Program-made: the position numbers and the translations under genes
The notes under the pieces: generated by a model
The model's database searches: none
What the model was told of the DNA's origin: nothing
What the model saw: the letters and a program-made list of their open reading frames with translations, nothing else
Assembly (NCBI GenBank): GCA_963703125.1
Contig: OY969790.1
Span: forward strand, 1,984,001-2,048,000
Direction: 5' to 3'
Source of the DNA: MFD04716-140 sp963703125
GTDB taxonomy: Bacteria; Bacteroidota; Bacteroidia; Flavobacteriales; Flavobacteriaceae
Length of the DNA stretch: 64,000 nucleotides
Shown: piece by piece, positions 59,425-64,000 of the stretch
Numbering within the stretch: position 1 is the stretch's first letter
Layout of the letters: each line of letters starts with the position of its first letter

Positions 59425-60567
59425 CTAAAACCCAAAATCAGCCTTTAATGCATCAATTTTTTCCAAGGCCATTTCTTTGGTAAGAAAATCAATTTCCTCC
59501 ATTCCGAAGGCTTTTTCAAAAGTTTTAAGTGCTTTTTTAGGTTCTCCCAATTGCTCATAGTACTCGCCTTCAAAGTAGAACCCTAGCATGGTGCTCGGAA
59601 ACTCTTTTTTACAAAGATCGGACAATAACTTTAAAGATTCATTGTCCTCTTTTTTACGGATTCCGGCATAAATGGCCATCACGTCATTTAGATCGACCGA
59701 CTTTCGAAATCCAAATAAATCTTCTATTCCTTGATATTTATCTTCCAAATATTTAAAAACAGGCTCGTCAGAGGTCAATATTTTTGTCTTGTATTCCTTT
59801 GGACTAATAGGTTTGAACATTCCGAAGATATTGTCAAATGCTTTCCCCAATCCGTAAGTGCCTATTGAAATATGATCGGCACCGGGATATTCATCAAAAT
59901 AATAATGCAATGATTCTTTGCTTATTTCCTTTATCGCCTTATCCATAGCCAAGATACGAGGGGTATCGTTGTTTTTTTCGCCCTCAAGAATCAATTGATA
60001 GAATATTTGTTTGTCAAACGCAGCGAGTCTCTCAGGTACCCTGGTCTCCATTTGGGGAGCCAAAGTCGGGGAGATGTTTATGTAGGAGTTGAAAAGGGAA
60101 TTTTCTTTGAACAACCAATAATTTTGAAAATTTGCCGTAATATCATAGCCAACGACCATTTTAAATGGAGCTGTGCTGTAGTTTAAATCTAAATACGGAA
60201 TTATTTCCATTCCCAAAAATTCAAAAAAAGACTTTGCCTTATCGGAGGGAAGTCCGCTATTGGGATCAAAAGCGCAGTCCTCAAATCGAAGTCCATTTTT
60301 TAATTGATCAATTCCCACAATTATACTTTGTGGCATTCCGTGGAAGGTGCTGTAATATTTGGCCGTTGCCACTACTTGGTCAAAAAGATACTCACCATCC
60401 AATACTACGATAAGAGGATATTTTTTTTCCTTCACATAATCTTCCGGAAAGTAGTATCGCACATCGCGACGTTCTTGAAGTTTAAAAGATTCGAAGATTT
60501 CTTGCTTAACTTGGGCACTTACGCACAAACAAATAAACAAGGTAAAAACGGAAATTAGACGTTTCAT
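59425..60567 (-). CDS. Esterase-D-like alpha/beta hydrolase with TPR-like C-terminus, catalytic Ser missing
   Basis: From the ATG at 60567 (signal peptide MKRLISVFTLFICLCVSAQ) the protein has 381 residues. It has the putative-esterase fold seen in YieL/Fes-type proteins: PLIVVLDGEY (about 51-60), IIVGIDQL and ISPTLAP. At the nucleophile elbow the sequence is VVGYDITANF, so Asp142 stands where the GxSxG Ser should be. A His remains in GADHIS. The C-terminal residues about 300-380 are helical, TPR-like. It may be a non-catalytic binding protein. An ATG farther upstream would add a non-signal prefix. Confidence 0.78.
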   Translation of the reverse strand: MKRLISVFTLFICLCVSAQVKQEIFESFKLQERRDVRYYFPEDYVKEKKYPLIVVLDGEYLFDQVVATAKYYSTFHGMPQSIIVGIDQLKNGLRFEDCAFDPNSGLPSDKAKSFFEFLGMEIIPYLDLNYSTAPFKMVVGYDITANFQNYWLFKENSLFNSYINISPTLAPQMETRVPERLAAFDKQIFYQLILEGEKNNDTPRILAMDKAIKEISKESLHYYFDEYPGADHISIGTYGLGKAFDNIFGMFKPISPKEYKTKILTSDEPVFKYLEDKYQGIEDLFGFRKSVDLNDVMAIYAGIRKKEDNESLKLLSDLCKKEFPSTMLGFYFEGEYYEQLGEPKKALKTFEKAFGMEEIDFLTKEMALEKIDALKADFGF

Positions 60568-60593
60568 ACAATTCTTTTGGCTAGTAGTGTTTA

Positions 60594-61559
60594 CTATCGG
60601 TTTCTGTTCAATAACGGTAACAACAGAAAGGATATTGCACCAAAAACAAGGATCATCATGGTTTGAGAGATCCACATAATCCAACCAAAAGCATTCCCTG
60701 AAACAATACTTACGCCAAATATCTCCAAAGATTTACTTACGGCAACTGGGTAGGCGATCAATCCTCCGTTCGTAGTGGTCATTGCAAAAGAACCACCAAC
60801 AAACGCAACAAGTAGCGCGCCAAAAGAAAGATTTGCGGTTTCTACTACAGTGAATTTAATAACCCAAAACATGGCGATATAGGAGGCCCAGATTAAAAGT
60901 GTATGAAAAACAAAGGCCCATTTGTGCTCCATTTTAAAAATACTTAAAACCCCTTCCAGGAGGCTTTTAAGAAAGCCCTTTAACTTTATTGCAAATTTTG
61001 ACTTGGAATTTTTTATTAGACGGATCATAACGAAAAGGCCAATGACACCGATCAACAGTGCACCGAGGCCACCAAAAAGCCCAATACCGCTTTCTTTGAT
61101 GAATTCCAGGATTAATTCCGTTTGCATCAAAAGAGTAATTATGACAATTAGCAACAGCATAACCACATCAACTATTCTTTCAGTTACAATGGTTCCGAAA
61201 CCTTTTTCAAAGGGAACATTCTCATAGGTCGTTAGGGCAGTTGCACGTAGAAACTCCCCGGATCGGGGTATTCCCAAGTTCGTAAGATAGGCGGTAAGTA
61301 TGATCAAGACATTATTGATAAGTTTGGGCTTATATCCCATGGGTTGCAAAAGATAATTCCAGCGTATGGCCCTAGAAATATGGCTTATGACACCAATAAT
61401 CACTGAAACGCTAATCCAAAAAGGATCCGCATTTTTGATATAACTAAGTATTTCCAGTCTTTGTTCGGTAGTTGTGGAATAGTAGATATACCAGACGAGA
61501 CAAATGCCCAAGACAATGGGAATCAGCGTCTTTAGGGCTTTTTTTAGATGTGTGCTCAA
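60594..61559 (-). CDS. Flippase-like (LPG synthase transmembrane/UPF0104) membrane protein
   Basis: A 321-residue inner-membrane protein with about eight transmembrane segments. It contains SRAIRWNYLLQPMGYKPKLINN, LGIPRSGEFLRATAL and the TTTNGGLIAYPVAVSKS stretch, typical of the AglD/MprF-transmembrane (UPF0104) family. MprF members flip aminoacyl-lipids; here there is no synthase domain and the function is unknown. It lies three bases after panD and ends the panC-panD-flippase operon; this triple neighbourhood is, from memory, frequent in Bacteroidota. Confidence 0.85.
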   Translation of the reverse strand: MSTHLKKALKTLIPIVLGICLVWYIYYSTTTEQRLEILSYIKNADPFWISVSVIIGVISHISRAIRWNYLLQPMGYKPKLINNVLIILTAYLTNLGIPRSGEFLRATALTTYENVPFEKGFGTIVTERIVDVVMLLLIVIITLLMQTELILEFIKESGIGLFGGLGALLIGVIGLFVMIRLIKNSKSKFAIKLKGFLKSLLEGVLSIFKMEHKWAFVFHTLLIWASYIAMFWVIKFTVVETANLSFGALLVAFVGGSFAMTTTNGGLIAYPVAVSKSLEIFGVSIVSGNAFGWIMWISQTMMILVFGAISFLLLPLLNRNR

Positions 61560-61562
61560 AAT

Positions 61563-61913
61563 TTAGTTCAACAGGTTGTTCTCTTCGTTCGGGAATACCA
61601 ATGAGGGATTAAAAACCTTTGCTTCCTCAATGTCCATACTGGCATAGGTTATCAGAATAAGTACATCTCCTACCGCAACTTTTCGCGCTGCCGCACCGTT
61701 TAAAGTGATTTCACCGCTACCCCTGGCCCCGGGAATTGCATATGTTTCTAGGCGTTCACCATTATTGTTGTTGACTATCTGTACTTTTTCCCCGCGTATG
61801 ATGTTGGCAGCGTCCATAAGATCTTCATCAATGGTAATACTACCTATATAGTTTAGATCTGCGCCGGTAACTTTAACGCGGTGTATTTTTGATTTAACGA
61901 CTTCTATATTCAT
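61563..61913 (-). CDS. panD: Aspartate 1-decarboxylase precursor
   Basis: A 116-residue pyruvoyl-dependent enzyme. The self-cleavage site is G24-S25 in [10 protein letters not shown], giving the alpha-chain with pyruvoyl at Ser25. The [19 protein letters not shown] stretch lies in the beta-sheet region. It makes beta-alanine from aspartate, supplying PanC, encoded 13 bp upstream on the same strand. This is the E. coli type and length. Confidence 0.96.
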   Translation of the reverse strand: MNIEVVKSKIHRVKVTGADLNYIGSITIDEDLMDAANIIRGEKVQIVNNNNGERLETYAIPGARGSGEITLNGAAARKVAVGDVLILITYASMDIEEAKVFNPSLVFPNEENNLLN

Positions 61914-61926
61914 GTGGCAAAGTTAA

Positions 61927-62781
61927 TTAATTCAAGGCGATATTATCTATCAACCTAACCTTGTCGGCATAAACGGCAACAAAGACCCTATACGTTTTAT
62001 TTTTCTGTTTTCTTATAACGGGTTTCAGGGTATTTGATTCTGCTATGGTTATGTATTCAAGTTTCAAATAGGGATGATTCCTAAATTGCTCGGTTGCCCA
62101 ATCGGAAACCTTTTTAGCACTTTCCGTGCCAAACCGTATTTTCAAATTTTTTAGGGTTTTGTAGATAAAGGCAGCTTCTTGCCTCAAAGTAAGGGACAAT
62201 TGTTCGTTTCTTGAACTTAGTGCCAATCCTGAGGGTTCCCTAATAATCGGGCAACCAACAATATTTACAGGGATATTGTTTTTTTCCACTAATTTCCTAA
62301 TAACCTGCAGCTGTTGAAAGTCCTTTTCGCCAAAGTATGCATTATCGGGACCAATTAGTCTTAATAAAGTTTCTACAATTGTCCCAACTCCGTTAAAGTG
62401 ATTTTCCCTGAACGCGCCTTCCATCATGTTGTCAAGTCCATCGAAATCATATGTCTTGGAACGAACGTCTTCGTTGTATATTTCAGTAACCGATGGAGCA
62501 AAAATGATGATTTGATCAGAAACCTGTTTTAGGAGTTCAGTATCTTCCTTTAGCGTCTTAGGGTATTTTTTTAAATCATCTGGGTTATTGAACTGGGTAG
62601 GGTTCACGAAAATGCTGACCACCACAAGATCATTTTCACCAAAGGCTCTTTTTACCAATGCCAAATGGCCCTTGTGCAACGCGCCCATTGTTGGGACCAA
62701 TCCCAATTTCTTCCTGTCATCCAGTAAGGATAAATAAGATTTGAGCTCTTTCTTGGTCTCTATTACTGTCATTCCGTTCAC
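61927..62781 (-). CDS. panC: Pantothenate synthetase
   Basis: A 284-residue ATP-dependent ligase of pantoate and beta-alanine. The HxGH-type motif is ALHKGHLAL, with VPTMGALHKGH (29-39), and the KMSKS-like loop is ALSSRNEQLS. The first ATG gives MNGMTVIETKKEL; the next at 62772 starts MTVIETKKEL and may be the true start. It lies 13 bp upstream of panD in the same operon and diverges from the glycogen-synthase-like gene at 62876. Confidence 0.96.
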   Translation of the reverse strand: MNGMTVIETKKELKSYLSLLDDRKKLGLVPTMGALHKGHLALVKRAFGENDLVVVSIFVNPTQFNNPDDLKKYPKTLKEDTELLKQVSDQIIIFAPSVTEIYNEDVRSKTYDFDGLDNMMEGAFRENHFNGVGTIVETLLRLIGPDNAYFGEKDFQQLQVIRKLVEKNNIPVNIVGCPIIREPSGLALSSRNEQLSLTLRQEAAFIYKTLKNLKIRFGTESAKKVSDWATEQFRNHPYLKLEYITIAESNTLKPVIRKQKNKTYRVFVAVYADKVRLIDNIALN

Positions 62782-62823
62782 TTAAAACCGAGCAAACTTA
62801 CTATAATTACGGCTAATCATCAT

Positions 62824-62839
62824 TATTTTTGTAATTTTG
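62824..62839 (+). promoter_or_regulatory. Two tandem -7 elements upstream of the glycogen-synthase-like gene
   Basis: TATTTTTG (62824-62831) and TAATTTTG (62832-62839) both fit TAnnTTTG, abutting each other. The ATG at 62876 lies 36 bases after the second. They could give two start sites eight bases apart. They sit in the 94-bp interval between this gene and panC, so they are also near the divergent start of panC. Confidence 0.5.
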
Positions 62840-62875
62840 CACCCATGCTAGCGCAATAAACAAAATAGAGCTTTT

Positions 62876-63685
62876 ATGAATGGCAAAAAGATATTGTTTG
62901 TATCTTCTGAATTAGTACCCTACTTACCCGAGAATGAAGTTTCCCTAATGTCTTACGAAACACCTAGAATGGTCAATAGCAAAGGTGGCCAAATCAGGAT
63001 TTTTATGCCACGTTATGGAAATATCAATGAGCGCCGGCATCAATTACACGAGGTTATCCGACTTTCTGGGATGAACCTAGTGATCAATGATATGGATATG
63101 CCCTTAATAATTAAGGTCGCCTCTATTCCCCGCGAAAGGATTCAAGTTTACTTTATTGATAATGAGGAATATTTTAAGAGAAAGGCCACATTTACAGATG
63201 TAAGCGGTAATCTCTTCCCGGACAATGATCAGCGAGCTATTTTCTTTGCAAAGGGGGTAGTTGAAACTGTGAAGAAGTTAAATTGGGCGCCAGACATCAT
63301 ACATGTTCATGGTTGGATGGCTTCGTTGCTACCACTTTATTTGAAGAAATTTTATGCTGATGAGCCCCTTTTTGGGGATAGCAGGATAGTTACTTCGGTA
63401 TATAAAAAATCTTTTGAAGGCGAACTTGATAAGGACATGATCAAAAAAGTAGCCTTTGATGGCATTTCAGAGGATAGTATTCGCTCACTTGAGCAACCCA
63501 ACTATAATAATTTGTTAAAAGTGGCTGTAGATTTTTCGGATGCTGTTATTTTAGCCGCGGAAGAGATTAATGAAGATTTACAAAAACATATTTCCAACCT
63601 CGATAAACCAGTGTTGCCATACGTTTCCCTACAAGAATTTGAGGAAGCCTATGCAAATTTTTATTACACTCAAGTTTTAAAATAA
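62876..63685 (+). CDS. Glycogen/starch-synthase N-terminal-domain-like protein lacking the catalytic Lys motif
   Basis: A 269-residue protein resembling only the N-terminal GT5 domain of glycogen synthase ([35 protein letters not shown]). The usual ADP-glucose-binding K-x-G-G-L segment near residue 15 is replaced by [10 protein letters not shown], and the GT1 C-terminal domain is absent (GlgA normally has about 480 residues). It is thus unlikely to be a complete synthase. It precedes a DUF4270 lipoprotein by five bases, a pairing I recall in other Bacteroidota, where glmS often follows. Confidence 0.8.
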   Translation: MNGKKILFVSSELVPYLPENEVSLMSYETPRMVNSKGGQIRIFMPRYGNINERRHQLHEVIRLSGMNLVINDMDMPLIIKVASIPRERIQVYFIDNEEYFKRKATFTDVSGNLFPDNDQRAIFFAKGVVETVKKLNWAPDIIHVHGWMASLLPLYLKKFYADEPLFGDSRIVTSVYKKSFEGELDKDMIKKVAFDGISEDSIRSLEQPNYNNLLKVAVDFSDAVILAAEEINEDLQKHISNLDKPVLPYVSLQEFEEAYANFYYTQVLK

Positions 63686-63690
63686 TCCAA

Positions 63691-64000
63691 ATGGCCTTTT
63701 TGAATAGATTCAAATTTGCTGCTGTGGCAGTGATAGTAGTGATGATGTCATTGATTTCCTGTGAAAAAGATTTGACTACGATAGGTTCCGGAGTTATTGG
63801 AGGCGAGCCGTTTTCTACGGGAAAGGCAACTTTTGATGTCTTTGCCTACAATAAGAAAATAGAAGCTGTAAACGCCAATAAATTGCCTGTTTATCAATTG
63901 GGAATTTTTAATGATCCCATTTACGGTAAAACGGAAGCAAGAATAACGTCACAATTGCAGCTATCAGTTCCTAGTCCAACTTTTGGGGCATTTTCACAGG
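63691..64000 (+). CDS. DUF4270-family lipoprotein, N-terminal part (runs off the window)
   Basis: ATG at 63691 opens a frame that continues to the window edge (about 103 codons). It has a signal peptide with lipobox SLISC (Cys about 27), followed by [20 protein letters not shown], which matches the start of DUF4270 lipoproteins of Bacteroidota. The function of DUF4270 is unknown. It begins five bases after the glycogen-synthase-like gene and probably shares its transcript. Confidence 0.82.
   Translation, partial: MAFLNRFKFAAVAVIVVMMSLISCEKDLTTIGSGVIGGEPFSTGKATFDVFAYNKKIEAVNANKLPVYQLGIFNDPIYGKTEARITSQLQLSVPSPTFGAFSQ

Overview
The window looks like a chromosomal segment from a marine-type member of the Flavobacteriaceae (Bacteroidota). 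The evidence is an AT-rich sequence, promoters with the Bacteroidota -7 element TAnnTTTG in front of many genes, almost no Shine-Dalgarno sequences, many TonB-dependent receptors and SPII lipoproteins, and family variants typical of the phylum (1,132-residue IleS, alpha2-type GlyS, kynA/hppD, glgA-like/DUF4270 and panC-panD neighbourhoods). I see no rRNA, tRNA, CRISPR array, prophage or insertion sequence. Most of the window is housekeeping and envelope genes.

Layout. 0-9 kb: partial AraC-type regulator, PhyH-family oxygenase, SulP anion transporter, lipoprotein cytochrome c, YheT-type hydrolase, nitronate monooxygenase-like enzyme, thioesterase, EamA transporter, ArsC-like protein, DinB-like protein, DUF3298-type lipoprotein. 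9-25.8 kb: cystathionine gamma-synthase/lyase, gdhA, recO, a TonB receptor, an LEA-like lipoprotein, ileS with a DksA-like gene and lspA, 5-FTHF cyclo-ligase, uvrC and a patatin fused to an outer-membrane barrel. 25.9-32.3 kb: hppD, a candidate structured small RNA, a DUF3108 gene, kynA, an M23 peptidase and a frameshifted pgi. 32.4-36.2 kb: a frameshifted TonB receptor, a small membrane protein and a DUF1080 gene interrupted by TGA. 36.2-42.2 kb: a secreted EEP-family nuclease/phosphatase divergent from a TonB receptor and a DUF5689/lamin-tail lipoprotein. 42.2-56.7 kb: a DinB-like protein, katG with an ankyrin gene, omega-amidase, Ig-like lipoprotein, comF, glyS, a second plug-type TonB receptor, xth, an aldo/keto reductase and a tiny membrane-protein ORF. 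56.7-64 kb: a DUF5615/DUF433-type toxin-antitoxin pair, radA, a pseudo-esterase, a flippase-like membrane protein, panD, panC, a lone glycogen-synthase N-domain and a partial DUF4270 lipoprotein.

How genes work together. hppD and kynA suggest aromatic amino acid catabolism. panC and panD form one run towards pantothenate. lspA processes the many lipoproteins encoded around it. katG and the ankyrin gene resemble the catalase/ankyrin pairs known elsewhere. The EEP nuclease, TonB receptor and lamin-tail lipoprotein look like one functional unit, possibly for scavenging extracellular nucleic acid or organic phosphate (inference).

Most worth a second look: three conserved genes broken within 4.6 kb (pgi, a TonB receptor, DUF1080); the roughly 100-nt three-hairpin RNA candidate at 27233-27335; the nuclease/receptor/lamin-tail locus; two tiny membrane-protein ORFs (21184-21267 and 56553-56651); a probably leaderless glyS; and several degenerate enzyme relatives (DksA-like, esterase-like, glycogen-synthase-like) lacking key residues.
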